Positions 1 to 11,069 of a DNA stretch of 64,000 nt are shown in pieces. A program made the position numbers and the translations under genes. Below the pieces are notes generated by a model. The model saw nothing but the letters and a program-made list of their open reading frames with translations, was not told where the DNA came from and did no database searches. This DNA comes from Tuctoria greenei. Lineage: Eukaryota > Streptophyta > Magnoliopsida > Poales > Poaceae. The stretch lies in the NCBI GenBank assembly GCA_036927565.1, contig JAYESD010000001.1, positions 278,081,560 through 278,145,559 on the forward strand, given 5' to 3'. Numbering within the stretch: the first letter of the stretch is position 1; every line of letters starts with the position of its first letter.

Positions 1-497
1 AATGGTCGTGTCTTCGGTATAGGATGAGTTACGGTGTGGTCCCGACAACTCGAGAGCTACCTGTTGTGAGATTGAGATGATGGATATCTCGCGATGAGAT
101 GTTCGGGTGCATCGGGTTGAATTGTTATTTGTTTATCGCATGTATATTGTTGCATCCCCTCCCGTAGGACGAGGTGGAACTTGCTGAGTACCTTTGTACT
201 CAAACGTTGTTGATATCTTCAGAGTATCCCAACTACGTACCGGAGGACTTCGAGTAGGGACACATCCACACCTAGAGGCCGAAGGTGGAACCATGGGCAA
301 TGAAGAGCTAGTTGCTTCCGCTATGTTGACTATTATCGTTATGTTGTTAGTTGTTCTTGTTTCTATTCACAAGACTATGCCGCTGTAATAAAGCTCTGTA
401 TGATTTGGTTCCACTTGTGGTGTCATATATTGTACCGAACATCATGCTTGGTATTATATTACACATGGAGTTCTGATCTGCAGGTCGGGACGCTTCA
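1..497 (+). repeat. Ty3/gypsy 5' LTR, 3' part only
   Basis: The window opens inside an LTR. It ends at 497 in GGGACGCTTCA and a primer-binding site follows two bases later. An 87-base copy of its end recurs at 2298-2384, which identifies both as ends of one element. The 5' end of this LTR lies outside the window, so the target duplication cannot be tested. Confidence 0.75.
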
Positions 498-499
498 AG

Positions 500-512
500 T
501 GGTATCAGAGCC
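500..512 (+). other. Primer-binding site, initiator tRNA-Met type
   Basis: TGGTATCAGAGCC is the usual plant LTR-retrotransposon primer site complementary to initiator tRNA-Met. It lies two bases after the LTR end, which fixes the element's orientation as plus. Confidence 0.85.
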
Positions 513-639
513 ATACTTGGCTGTAGGATGCGGGCCCTTGTACGTAAGTGACCGTAAGAGACCATAGAAAGAATTTCCCCTTAGGAACCTTTTGACCATA
601 GAGCCTTGGTGATAGGTTTTGTTCTTAACTAATCCTTGT

Positions 640-1478
640 GCCCTGTTCTGAGTCAGACGGTCGACGACCGTATCACTACCTTCTGCATCGACGAAGATGG
701 CTTCCCCAAGGTGCTCTATGCCGCCACCATTCGACTTGGTATTCCAGACCGTCTGAGTACGTGGGTCATGAACTCATGGAGCATGGCACCAAAAGGTGCG
801 AGGTCACATTGCACGTGGGTGCCAGTGACAAGTTCTTGGAGATGAAGCCATGGAGTGTCACTACTACAGGATGTCGCCATGACAGATACCTGCCAGCTTG
901 TAGCCCGCAAAGCCCTGAAGTACTTGTGCCACATGTTTGACTCGCATCTTGGTTCCACACCCATGAAGTATTTCCCTCCCGTGGATCATAGTCGTCCTGC
1001 CTAGATGGCAAGAATCTGCAACCTAGAAGGACTCGGGTCGACTGAAGATGACCCCACCATTGTCGCCATGTCCGGCTATTTGTTGAGCTTGGATGACCTT
1101 TGCGACCTTCTGAACTAACGTGTGAAGACCCTTATCAAGCGCGTGGAAAAATTAGAGACCCGTTGGAGGAAGAATAAACTAGCGCTAGCACAAGCTGATG
1201 CTCGTGCTGCGAGCGCCGAAAGCCGTGTCGTCTTTGCCGAGGAGAATCTCAGAGAGGAGGTCGACCGCCACAGCCAGCTTCTAAGGGGTGTCTACCTAGT
1301 TGACCGAGCCAAGCACAAAGACCGCCACGTCAGTGCAACTGCTGAACCGCCTATTCTGGAAGGAGTTCCAATGTATCACCTGTCCAACCCTCGTAGGAGG
1401 ATCTGTGAGCCTGTGCCGCCCACTCCTCCAACGTCACCTCGTGGATCTAAAGATGAAGATCCCGAAGACCGCAAGTAG
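640..1478 (+). pseudogene. Additional ORF between PBS and gag, decayed
   Basis: Two reading frames together resemble an extra ORF that some grass gypsy families carry before gag. The first part (about 640-940) contains a GTKRCEVTLHVGASD stretch. The second (1122-1478, 118 codons) is a charged, helical, probably coiled-coil segment with a proline-rich end (VPPTPPTSPRG). Frame changes and stops separate them, so it is not expressed as one protein. Its function is unknown even in intact elements, and the family assignment is from memory. Confidence 0.45.
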
Positions 1479-1627
1479 GACCCGGTAGTCAGGCAGATGT
1501 TCCAATCGACCCTTGAAGGGATGGACTTAGGAACGACATGCTCCAATGTATCATGTACCCTTTTGCTTTGATGAATAAATGTTTGGTGTGTTTCTTGCAA
1601 TGCTTGATGTTTGTGTGCTCTGTGTGT

Positions 1628-1628
<1 letters not shown>

Positions 1629-1677
<49 letters not shown>
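1629..1677. repeat. (AT)n microsatellite
   Basis: About 24 uninterrupted AT dinucleotides lie in the spacer between the additional ORF and gag. Confidence 0.95.
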
Positions 1678-1679
<2 letters not shown>

Positions 1680-1765
1680 AGTATAGCTTAAAAGCTTGTA
1701 TATATATATACACATGTACAGATTAATAATAAATTGTTGGCTAACTCCACCTTCCCTTGTCATAG

Positions 1766-2260
1766 ATGTCTCGGCGTTCAAACCGACTTAGGACTGGTCA
1801 GGAAGAGAACCAAGATATACCAGAGATTCCGCGTGCACCGCAACCACATACGTCAGTGAACAGTGCACCCCGTCTGGCGGCAGCACCACTTCCCCAGGCG
1901 CCTGCCCATGACTTGACTGCTATCCTTGATCGTCAGAATCACCTTCTGGAGATGATGGCAAACACGTTTGCTGCTCAAGGAAACAATGGCATCCACAACC
2001 GTCAGCCAGCCCCTCAGAGCAACCACCAGATTGCAGACTTCAACAGGATGAACCCATCCAAGTTTGAAGGATCGGATGACCCGATTGAGGCGTATGACTG
2101 GTTGAGAGAGATAGAGATGAAGCTAGAGGTTGTCTATGCAAATGAGATGGATAAGGTTCTACTAGCAGTGCAGCAGCTGAGGGGACCTGCTTTAGCTTTG
2201 TGGCAGAGTTACCGGGACATGAATGCGGATGCCAAGACAATGATATGGGATAGTTTGTGA
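1766..2260 (+). pseudogene. Ty3/gypsy gag, truncated
   Basis: The ATG at 1766 opens a 164-codon frame. After a low-complexity N-terminus, residues about 90-160 read as a retrotransposon gag domain: FNRMNPSKFEGSDDPIEAYDW, then a helical VLLAVQQLRGPALALW segment. Gag would coat the element's RNA in a cytoplasmic particle. It stops at 2258-2260, where an internal deletion joins gag to the tail of the 3' LTR, so the CCHC knuckle and all of pol are missing. Confidence 0.8.
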
Positions 2261-2297
2261 GACAATGATATGGGATGAGTTACCGAGACATGATATG

Positions 2298-2384
2298 CCA
2301 CTTGTGGTGTAAAATATTGTACTGAACATCGTGCTTGGTATTATATTACACGTGGAGTTCTGATCTGCGGGTCGGGACGCTTCA
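2298..2384 (+). repeat. Terminal 87 bp of the gypsy 3' LTR
   Basis: It aligns end to end with 411-497, the end of the 5' LTR, with a few substitutions and the same GTCGGGACGCTTCA terminus. Everything from mid-gag to the last 87 bases of the LTR has been deleted. A 16-base repeat, GACAATGATATGGGAT, sits on both sides of the likely junction (about 2236 and 2262). Confidence 0.8.
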
Positions 2385-2784
2385 CTACCATACTCCACAT
2401 TTTCTAAATGTGTTGCGGGTATTGGTATGCGAAGACTTAGAGATTTGCAAGGTTTAGGGGGAGCTTCGTCGAAAGCCACCTGATAATTAAGCATCAAATT
2501 ATACTCTTTTTCTTATGTGAGTTTTACTTTAAAGTTTTCTCACAATAAGTTTTAATGAGGCAATGATAATGCAAGAAAATGTCTGTTTTCAAATTTTCCC
2601 CACAGAGGTTTTTATTTGAAAATAATAATGACATTTTATGTTGTGTTTTCTCCTGTTTAATAAAAAATTAAGGAGTTTTTACACAACATTTACAATGTAT
2701 ATATGTAAATATCTTTGATTTTTCCTACTGGATTTTTCGAAGATGATTACCATTCAACGAGGAGTTCAAGTGCTCAAGGAGAAG
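2385..2784 (+). other. Copia 3' untranslated region, no ORF
   Basis: AT-rich sequence without a coding frame leads directly into the LTR at 2785. The stretch CAAGGAGAAG (2775-2784) sits where a copia polypurine tract belongs. I read this block as the 3' end of a Ty1/copia element whose coding part is gone. Confidence 0.5.
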
Positions 2785-2987
2785 TGTTATAACACAGTTA
2801 ACATGTGATCACTTACCGTCGGTTAACCACCAACGGCGGTTACACCATCGCGTCCCCTCCGGAAGCATGCGTCTCCCTGCCGCCATTACGCCTCACCATG
2901 TATAAAAAGAGAATGGAAGGATGAATAAAGGAATAAGTTAGAATCAGTGTGTGTTCATCAATTTCTCTCCAAATTCTACTTCTAACA
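2785..2987 (+). repeat. Short Ty1/copia LTR (203 bp)
   Basis: It begins TGTTATAACA and ends TCTAACA, giving the TGTTA...TAACA terminal inverted repeat of a short copia LTR. A TATA-like TATAAAAAG lies at about 2900. The sequence before it fits a polypurine tract, so this is a 3' LTR rather than a solo LTR. No partner LTR was found. Confidence 0.65.
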
Positions 2988-3099
2988 ATACTTGCCATCT
3001 ATCATACATAACTAATTACCAAAAATATTGGAAAAAATATTTGGCAGGTACAAGTTAGATGCCACTTAGTTGTCTGACAATATAGAACAGGCAAATCTA
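2988..3099. other. Spacer, nothing recognised
   Basis: Short AT-rich sequence between the copia LTR and the first recognisable LINE codons. No ORF, repeat or motif was seen. Confidence 0.5.
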
Positions 3100-4130
3100 C
3101 ATTGACAGAGCAAGTGTTGGGTTGTTTCTTCCTGATGACGATAAGAAGCGCCTAGACTAGTGAAACTTTATTGAGTCCTCTGTACATTAGACTGGGAGGA
3201 CTTATATCCAAAATGCATCTTACAAAGGAATGCCTCGGATATGTCAGACCATTGCCCTCTGATCTTGGGTCTCGAAGATGGGGTCGGTGGGGAAAAACAC
3301 TTTCACTTTGAAAGCTTTTTGACTAGACTCCCAGGCTTTCAGGACACAGTATCGGCTTCTTGGAACAAGCTTGTGTCATCTCTTTGTCCCATAGAGCGCA
3401 TTTCTATCAAGTTGAAAAGATTAATAAGAGATCTTCAATATTGGAGTGCTAAGATAGTGGGACATGTGAAAACTCAACTCGTAATCTAGTGGGACATGTG
3501 AAAACTCAACTCGTCCTGGCCCGTAAGGTGCTGCACCGTTTTAACTTTTGAGGTGGCGCAGGACCAGCGGTCTCTGACCATAGTGGAGGATTGGCTAAGG
3601 AGAAAACTCGAGCGATATTGTCTTGCTCTTGCTTCCCTGGAGCGAACAAAGGCGCAACTTAGAATTAGTTATCTTAAGGAAAGGGATACAAACACCTCTT
3701 TCTTCCACGGGTAGCCTGTTTTTCGCAGAAGGAAAAACGTTATCCAAAAATTGATGGATAAAGATCGTATTGGCACAACACAAGAGGAGAAGAAGCAGCT
3801 CATGTTTCAATTTTATGAGAACCTCTTAGTTACTGCAACACAACAGTTGATGACATTTGATTTGTCATACTTTCATAGGTTGGCATGGACTTATCTGTTT
3901 TGGTTGATCCAATCATTGAGGAAGAAGTGTGGCAAACTATTAAGGGGCTGCCATCCGATACGGCACCAGAACCAGACGGTTACACCAGTCATTTTTATAA
4001 AGCTTGCAAGCCTGTTATAAAATCAAATTATATGGCTCCTATTATTTCCTTACAGCGAGGCGATACTAGGAAGCTTGGGCTTCTGAATTCAACCTATCTA
4101 GCTCACTCGTATTCCAAAGAAGGTAGAAGT
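3100..4130 (+). pseudogene. LINE (non-LTR) pol pseudogene, first part
   Basis: Fragments in several frames read in order as a plant L1-type pol. DMSDHCPLILGL (about 3235-3275) is the SDH motif at the end of the apurinic endonuclease. RISYLKERDTNTSFFHG (about 3660-3715) and VWQTIKGLPSDTAPEPDGYT (about 3930-3990) lead into the reverse transcriptase. Many stops and frameshifts make it an old dead copy. It is interrupted at 4135 by a solo LTR and resumes at 4985. Confidence 0.8.
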
Positions 4131-4135
4131 AGTAC
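4131..4135. other. Target site duplication AGTAC, left
   Basis: AGTAC here matches AGTAC at 4980-4984 exactly and brackets the solo LTR. Confidence 0.9.
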
Positions 4136-4979
4136 TGTCGGTACCCTGCGTACCGGGTACCCTATGATACTGCAAGAAGTGCAAGAGAGTTCTACCCGTC
4201 AAAATTGAAGGTCTCCTCAGGCCCCACATGTCATATTACACCGGATCCGCATCCCTCATATGGGTAGCTCCGGAGATTGACACGTGTAATATAAATCCGA
4301 AGCTACACCCCAAACACAGGGAAGCTCCACAATCTACACGTGTATAATGGTACCAGACCTAACCCGAGGCAGAAGGAAGCTCCAGTGCTGACACATGTAT
4401 AGCAGTTCCGGAGCTACCTCCCCGCAAAGGGAAGCTCCGAAGCTGCCACGTGTGGAGCCTCCGGACCTTCACCAACGAATACATTGGCGGATCTCCTTCA
4501 GCATGGACATTCAAGGGACAGTTAAAGTGGCAATTACAAGACTTTATTACGTGTCGTTAATGTTGTATTAACGATACACTATCAAATCACTGTTAATAGA
4601 GATAATGCAACCATTAAGGCACATTATCACACTATTAATCATGCTTAATACTCATAGATAGTGTATAAGGCTATTAAATACGCTGGGGCCACATGTTGGG
4701 CCAAGCAATGATGTAATGGTCAGTCCTTGGACTATAAAAGGACTGAGCTGCACGATACAGGGGGACAACTCCAAGATGAGCCAGAGACTACGCTTTCTAG
4801 TGATTCACAATACAACAACACACACCCCGTGGAGTAGGGTATTACACTCAGGCGGCCCGAACCACGTAAATCTCCCATGTCACCATCTTGCTCTTGATCT
4901 CTGCGTGCCCTAGGAAACAAGAACCTACGAGGGCTACATTTGGTAGTACCGGGGGAAGTGTCGTTGCAACACTTCGACA
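4136..4979 (+). mobile_element. Solo LTR, gypsy type, 844 bp
   Basis: It begins TGTCGGTACC and ends CTTCGACA, with TGTCG/CGACA terminal inverted repeats and a perfect 5-bp target duplication. A TATA box (TATAAAAG, 4733-4740) supports an LTR promoter on the plus strand. The LINE reading frame continues on either side, so a full element inserted and its LTRs then recombined. Repeated CCGGAGCT-like motifs and the TGTCGGTA start suggest kinship with the LTRs at 42,043 and 54,636. Confidence 0.9.
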
Positions 4980-4984
4980 AGTAC
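4980..4984. other. Target site duplication AGTAC, right
   Basis: Second copy of the 5-bp duplication flanking the solo LTR; LINE sequence continues after it. Confidence 0.9.
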
Positions 4985-5860
4985 TAGCCTAGGATTATCG
5001 CTCAATCAGCTTAACACATTGCTTTTTGAAATTGATTGCTAAAATTTTAGTAAATGGATTGGCGCCCCTGTATGATTTCTACAAACCAAAGTGTTTTTAT
5101 ACGTGGAAGATGCATTCATGATAACTTCATATTAGTGCAACAAATGGTCAATCGGTTGCATCGTCAGAATGTGTGTAGCCTCTTTCTCAAATAGGATATA
5201 TCCAAGGCTTTTGATTATGTCTCATGGCCTTTTTCTGGAAATCCTCACCCAGCTAGGATTTAGTATTTTATGGTGCAACTTTATCTCCAATCTACTTTCC
5301 TCAACAACTACACGTATACTAGTGAATGGTGAACCGGGGAAAAATATTCAGCACAGGCGTGGTTGAGCCAGGGGGACCGTCTGTCCCCTATGTTGTTCAT
5401 CATGGTTATGGGCATGTAAAATATCCTACTTGCTAAAGATGATCATATTGGTTTGTTACAGCACCTGGAACGATGCGTTAGACGATGTCATTTTATGCTG
5501 ATGATGTTGCTTTATTTATTCGTCCAGAACAAGGGGGTTTGCAGGTTACTCACTGCCTTTGGTGAAGTTTATGGGTTACAAACCAACTTGCAAAAAAATA
5601 GCATTATTCTAATCAGGTGTGGGGAAGAAATTATACGGGATACTTTGCATTGTGTACCGTCTAGGTTCAAAAATACCTAGGGCCTTCCGCTTTCAAACAA
5701 AAAGCTTAGAAAGAGAGATTTGAAGTCATGGCTTGAGAAGGTGGCAGATAAGTTGTCACGATGGAAGGCATCCTTAATAAAGTTAGTCAAGCCACCCTAT
5801 TCCGTTTGTTATCTCGGACATGTAAATACGCTTATACACTAGTTCAAAAGAATCAGAGCT
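4985..5860 (+). pseudogene. LINE pol pseudogene, second part (RT)
   Basis: The LINE resumes with reverse transcriptase blocks: an AKILVNGLAPLYD-like segment, then SVFIRGRCIHDNFILVQQM (about 5085-5145), SKAFDYVSW (about 5200-5225), and YLGLPLSNKKLRKRDLKSW (about 5678-5735). Stops and frame changes are frequent. No poly(A) tail is visible, because recognisable sequence fades at about 5,860. Confidence 0.75.
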
Positions 5861-6498
5861 GACCGGCCTTGGACTGAACTTGAACTCCCATCGATCCAAA
5901 CACATTTGCGCTACTTGTTGTTGCCATGATCACTCAAGTCAGGAATGGAAGGAACACTTTGTTAACTGAAAACCAAAAACAAAAACTAAAAAAACCAGAA
6001 CCGAAACCGGCCAAACTGGTACAAATTTCGGTTGGCAATACGAGAAAATTGGATTTATTATTTCGATTCGGGTTTTATCCTCGGTTAACCGAAATTCAGC
6101 CCACTGGTAAAATCAGCCCAGCCCACTAGCCCAGAACGAGTGTCTTCCAACCCTAAAGTCCTCGTCAGCCACTCGTCTTTCGTTCTACATCCCGCTCCCA
6201 CTCCTCCAAGCCCACCACCATCTTATTCCGCCGCACGGGCACCACACGGCCACAGCCCAAAGCTGCCTTTCGCCGACGTCCCATCATTCGGAGCCGCCTT
6301 GCGCCGCCGCCCCGTCACCCATAGGAGCCTTGCGCCGCCTACCTGTCACCACCCGCAAGCGCCTCGCACCACCGCCGCACAGCAGCCTCACGCAGCCGCC
6401 TCCCGCCGCCGCCCTGCAGCCGCCTCGTCTCCGCCACTCAGCGAGCCGAGTTTCACCGCCGCTGCCCTCGGCTGCCCCGGCCCCTGCCCTTGCACCCG
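5861..6498. other. Possible hAT-like terminal region and GC-rich leader
   Basis: From about 5,957 the sequence is rich in AACCGAAA / GGTTAACCG motifs, followed by a GC-rich stretch with proline- and alanine-rich frames but no recognisable domain. Similar GGTTAACCG-rich sequence in opposite orientation occurs at about 28,490-28,655, just beyond the far end of CACTA-1. I infer that CACTA-1 landed inside a small non-autonomous element, perhaps hAT-like. No terminal repeat or 8-bp duplication could be fixed. Confidence 0.3.
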
Positions 6499-6509
6499 CA
6501 CTACAGGAA

Positions 6510-6925
6510 TCCCGACGATTTGCGATGGCCAGGGCCGTCGCAAATAAGGAAAATACCGTCGCAAATAAGAATTTTGCGTATTTGCGATGGACAACATCGC
6601 AAATAAGCTTATTTGCGACGGCTCAAAGTGGCTGTCGCAAGTTATCGCCAGGGGGCTGGTGGGCCCCATAGTAGTATTTGCGATGGCCAGGCCGTCGCAA
6701 TTAAAGCTCTATTTGCGACAGCCAGGCCGTCGCAAATAAGTTCAGGTGGCAGGGTCCACGTGTCATCCCCCAGGACCCACGCCCTATTTGCGACGGCCTG
6801 GCTGTCGCAATTAATGCTTATTTGCGATGGTCGGGCCGTCGCAAATAGCAGTAGCTTAATTACAACGGTTGAGATCCTTATTTGCGACGGTACTGTATAT
6901 AAAGCCGTCGCAAATAAGGTTTTTT
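6510..6925. repeat. CACTA-1 left subterminal repeats
   Basis: At least ten GCGAYGGC or GCCGTCGC units alternate in both orientations, mostly within TTTGCGACGGC and GCCGTCGCAAATAAG contexts. Such clustered inverted motifs are where the CACTA DNA-binding protein normally binds. Confidence 0.85.
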
Positions 6926-7079
6926 ATTTTAAAAAAAAAAAACAGAAAATACTACCCGGCTCGATGGCCAGAATCACAGAACAAGTAGTATAAACATCAC
7001 AACACAACACAATAGTCTTAAAACACATCACAATACATCGTCGAAATATGGCACCAACATCAACAAACTAAACATGGGC

Positions 7080-9403
7080 TCACTCACCCGTCTGACCTCT
7101 GTAGCCAACTCCGTAGCCACCTCCGAAGTCGAAGTCGTCGTCGTGCCTCATTCCAGGTGGTGGTAGCGACGGCGACGGCGTTTGTGCAGTCGCCGCGGAT
7201 CCCTGCAATTAATGAAACTTAGAGTTAGAATATAAATACATCAACATCTCTCTCCCTCCCTTCCTCTCCCTCTATCTTCATCTAGATTTCCCTCTCTACC
7301 TATCTCTTTTCATTTCTCTCTTTCTCTCTCCCTCTATCTTTCTCTCTCACTCTATCTCTCTATTGCTATCCTTTTCCCTCTATCTTCCTCCCTCTATCTC
7401 CATCTACATCTCCCTCCCTCTATCTCCATCTACATCTTCCTCTCTCTCTTCATTCCTCTCCTACTCTATCTAACTATCTTTCACTCTTTCTTCTGTCTCT
7501 CTCTTTCTTCTATCTCTCTCTTTCTTCTATCTCAATCATTTTCTTGTATCTAACTATCTCCCTCTTTCTTCTATCTCAATCTTTCTATGCTGGAGAAGAA
7601 GGATTACATAGAAAATTACCTGACCCGCAGAAGAAGGATCGTCTGGAAGGACCGGTGGTAGTACTGGTAGCTGGATCCCCAGACCTTGCGCCCGAGCCAT
7701 GGCCTGTTATTGCAAATATTAAATGCTATCTATTAATAAGTCATTTACGCTGAATTAATGAGAACTTTAGTTTTTATTTTGTTCCTCCATTGCTTCCCGC
7801 ATCTGAGCCAACGCTGCTGCCTGGGTTTGGATCGTGGCCTCCATCGTGATCCTTTGGCGTTCTGCCTCCTCCTGTCACCTAAAGAGGGACTGCATCTCAA
7901 TGTCCCTCTGCGAGGCGCGATGACCAGCTGTGCCCACCGAAGAAGCCTGCGTGGAGCTGCCTCTTGCAGGTCTCCCCGCCCTCGAGTCGACAACTTCGTC
8001 GAATATGGCGAGCCTATAAAAAAGAGAGTTAGTAATATGAAATTGAAATATCTTAAATACTTTGAATTGAAAATGATAAAATGACTTGTAAACTCACCTT
8101 CCGTGTGCTTTTCCACCACTGCTTGCATACGCGGCTTGAAGATCGATTGGTTGATGTTCCCAATTGAAATATTCGTCGTGTATCTTCCTAGCCTCCTCCC
8201 TGTACTTAGCTTGCAAAGCAAGAAAACCGTGTAAGTTCAACAATCTATATAGTTATATTTAATATGAATGATTTCTAAACTTACCAATCGCTCGGCTGCA
8301 GCCTCACTGCACCCCGTTGGCTGAGAAGGTTATATATGACCTCTCTTCCAGATCTCAGCAGGGGTTGACGGCATCCCCGTCTTGCGCTCCTGTCAATACG
8401 TGTTAGTACGAACAATATATTATAAATATATAAACATAAGTTACATACACTTACCATGCGTTTAGCTAAACGCAAGTGGTTATCTTCCTGTGCCTGCTCT
8501 TCCCCTCGACCCCTCTGCAGTCTCGAGCCTTCTCGGACTTAGCTTTAAACTCATCGCTAGCCCAGTAGCGACAAAGGGCCCGAAATGCATCGGTCCGACC
8601 CTGCAACCAGCTCACGTGGCCCTGCACATAGTTGGAAGTCGTTAAAAATACCATCAAGGAAATTATGAGAAAAAAATACTTACTACACCCCACGTACCTG
8701 CGTGTACTCCTCCTCCGTCAGGTGCCTCTCGCTCTCTTGCCGGAAGTGTAGCACGTGCTACTGGTTCGCCTTCAAGTGCTCATTAATAATTTGAATACGG
8801 GCGTTCGACAAAGCTTGTCAAAGCGCCTTGGCAGTGTTGTAGTGAAACACTCGCCTTGCATCCTCAAACAGGTGAGGGTCGTTCGGGTCCTCTAAAGTAT
8901 ATCTTGCCTGCGATAAAGAATATATTGAAGAGATGTTCATTAAAAGAGTTTAAGAGTTAAAACTTATAAACTATTTTTAACATACTTACCATAAAATCGG
9001 CCCATACGGCCTCCTGGAGGTTGTCGTGCTCCTGGTGATGGACGCGTGCGTAGTCCTCCCACGAAAAAGCAGGCACCCCGTCGATGAACCCGGGATAGTG
9101 CAAACGCACTAAGGACCTGAGGACACCGTTCACCGGTCTTTGGTGTCTCTCACCAGTGAAAGACGTGTCGTCCCAAACCCTGCAAGATATTTATTGATTG
9201 ATTACTTAAGTAACCAAAAGAAATTAAAATTGAACACTATAATTTTTATTACGTGTCTCCGACTGGATGAATCACGATCCTCTGTGAAGGGACCGCAGGA
9301 GGACTGACAAAGTGAGTCCTCCTCGTCCTCCGCGTCTGCTGGGGCGCCACGTCAGGTGACCCAGACGGCTCCTCACCAGCCGAGCCAAAGGCCTCAAGAA
9401 CAG
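7080..9403 (-). pseudogene. CACTA-1 second transposase-like gene (PF03004-like), 3' exons
   Basis: Minus-strand exon-like blocks separated by GT-AG introns run from 9403 down to a TGA at 7080-7082. Recognisable parts are GRTDAFRALCRYWASDEFKAKSEKAR (8,520-8,620, split here by position), resembling the W...SDEF...S motif of the plant En/Spm Transposase_24 family, KYREEARKIHDEYF (about 8,160-8,205), and a glutamine-rich QEEAERQRITMEATI block. In-frame stops occur, for example at about 7,887 and in the exon at about 8,330. The 5' part of the gene is at 21,418-21,779, across the Sirevirus. Confidence 0.6.
7245..7575. repeat. Pyrimidine-rich tract, CTCTCTCC / CTATCT
   Basis: About 330 bases are almost purely C and T on the plus strand, built from degenerate CTCTCCCTCTATCT units. 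On the coding (minus) strand it is a purine tract inside an intron of the decayed transposase-like gene. Confidence 0.85.
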
Positions 9404-11020
9404 TGAAAGTGCATCTAGGTTCCCCGTGGGTTTTGGATGATTGATGACGACAATTAAGTCGCTAATGAGCTCAAGTGATCTTTAGCACAGGTGTGGACTC
9501 GATCGGAGACGCAAACCCTCAAAAAGGAAAAGGAAGAAAACGGAGTCGACTCGAAGCGTAGAAACTAGGGTTTCTAGCGTGTTGAGTTGTACTAGCCGTA
9601 GAAATAGGAGGGTGTGTGCGTAAAGTGCAAAGAGATCAAGTTAGGAGCCCAAGAGTGGTGGTTTAGATAGAAACCCCTTTGAGAGTTGAAGTTAGAGTAG
9701 TCTGGCAGGAGGGGCCGGACTAGTCCGCTCCTGGGCAGACTAGTCCGTTCTGGCACGGACCAAAAGGTCTTGTGTGACTTCGGACTAGTCCATAGTGGGA
9801 CGGACTAGTCCGTGGTACCCCTTGGGTGAAGATTCGGAACTAAGTCCAGGAGAGCGGACTTGTCCATTTTGGGGCGGACCAAAAGTTTCTGAGTGAGATC
9901 GGACTAGTCCGTCCATGGGCCGGACTAGTCCGTATGGCTAAGTGCAGAGAGGTTTTTGCGACTAAGTCTGGGAAGGCTGGACTAGTCCGCCCATGGGGCC
10001 GGACTAGTCCGTGGTCTTCAGACTAGTCCGTTTTCACACGGAACAAAAGGTTCTGTGTGAGATCGAACTAGTCCGGTGAGGGCCGGACTAGTCCGTTGTT
10101 CAAGTTACCGTTTGAATTTGAAGTTTGGCGGGTAGTGTGACGATTGCCGCGCAGTGCGACAGTTGTCAGAGGGGTGAGTTGTCTCCTAGGCCGGACTAGT
10201 CCGGGCTGTAGGCCAGACTAGTCCGCCCATCTGCTGAAGTCAGCAGTATGGGCTTGGGACCTCTATAAATAGAGGTCCCCTAGGTTCTTTTGAACCATCC
10301 TTGAGCAACATGTAACCCTAGCGCCGCCACAGCAAAACTTGGAGCATTCTTGAGCCTCTTTCTTGCCTACTTTCCCTCTAAAACTAATTCTTGAGTGGAT
10401 TAGGGTTTAGTGAGGTGAAAAGAGGAAGAACATCGCGCTTAGGCTCCCGGTTTGATCTCTTGCACTTTGTGAATCATTGTGATATGTGGATTGAGTTAAT
10501 CTTTGTGATTTGCAATTGTAATTGTGGTGGGAGCCTCAGATTGTGAGAAGCCCCAATGAATCTTGTATTCATTCTTTGTGATAGTGGAGAACCAAGTTAG
10601 GCCCGTGCGGTAAACTTGGTGAGGGAAGGGTTGTTGAACCCGGTCCTTTGTGGACTCCTCAACGGGGACGTAGATTCCTTGTGTGGGATCGAACCTCGGG
10701 ATAAAATCCTTGTGTCTCCGTGTTCTTCGCATTTCGTTTATCGAATATTTCGTTCTAGGGTTGCTAGTTTTGTCTTGTGTTTCATATTGCTATAAACTTG
10801 TTCCTCTTAGTCATATACTTGTGTTGGTAGTTGCTAAACTTGACATAACCATATCCTCACCTGTAGCTTCGAGAAAATCACCTTAAAACTTGCTAGAAAC
10901 ACCTTTTAGGGATCTTCTCGCAGGCTGACCGGACTAGTCCGCCCCCTGTAATTTAATCAAGTTTTATTGAGTCATTTGCAGGTCGATTAGCCTATTCACC
11001 CCCCCTCTAGGCAACTTTCA
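9404..11020 (+). repeat. Sirevirus 5' LTR (1,617 bp)
   Basis: TG...CA ends are present. It contains at least six exact copies of the 12-bp palindrome CGGACTAGTCCG plus many near copies, and a TATA box (TATAAATAGAGG, from 10264). It is 21 bp shorter than the 3' LTR because one palindrome-containing unit is missing near 9,718. Confidence 0.95.
10256..10279. promoter_or_regulatory. LTR TATA box inside a perfect inverted repeat
   Basis: The arms GGGACCTCTA (10256-10265) and TAGAGGTCCC (10270-10279) flank TAAA, so the TATA box lies at the centre of a 10-bp-arm hairpin. The same arrangement occurs in the 3' LTR (about 20653-20676) and the inverted LTR near 63,280. Confidence 0.8.
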
Positions 11021-11022
11021 AT

Positions 11023-11034
11023 TGGTATCAGAGC
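11023..11034 (+). other. Sirevirus primer-binding site
   Basis: TGGTATCAGAGC starts three bases after the 5' LTR and is complementary to the initiator tRNA-Met 3' end. Confidence 0.9.
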
Positions 11035-11069
11035 AGAACTCTCCACAAAGAGTCTAACAACTCGGAGAG

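Noticed and set aside
500..512. tRNA gene suggested by the tRNA-Met-like sequence, also at 11023
   Set aside because: Only the 3'-end complement of the tRNA is present, placed right after an LTR, which is a primer-binding site and not a tRNA gene.
6140..6671. Proline/alanine-rich ORFs crossing the CACTA-1 left end
   Set aside because: They run across the transposon boundary at 6499 and into subterminal repeats, so they cannot be one real protein.
10683..10886. 67-codon frame beginning MGSNLGIKSLC, also at 21080 and on the minus strand at 62669
   Set aside because: It recurs because all three lie in copies of the same LTR, downstream of the LTR TATA box; it has no domain and differs at its ends between copies.
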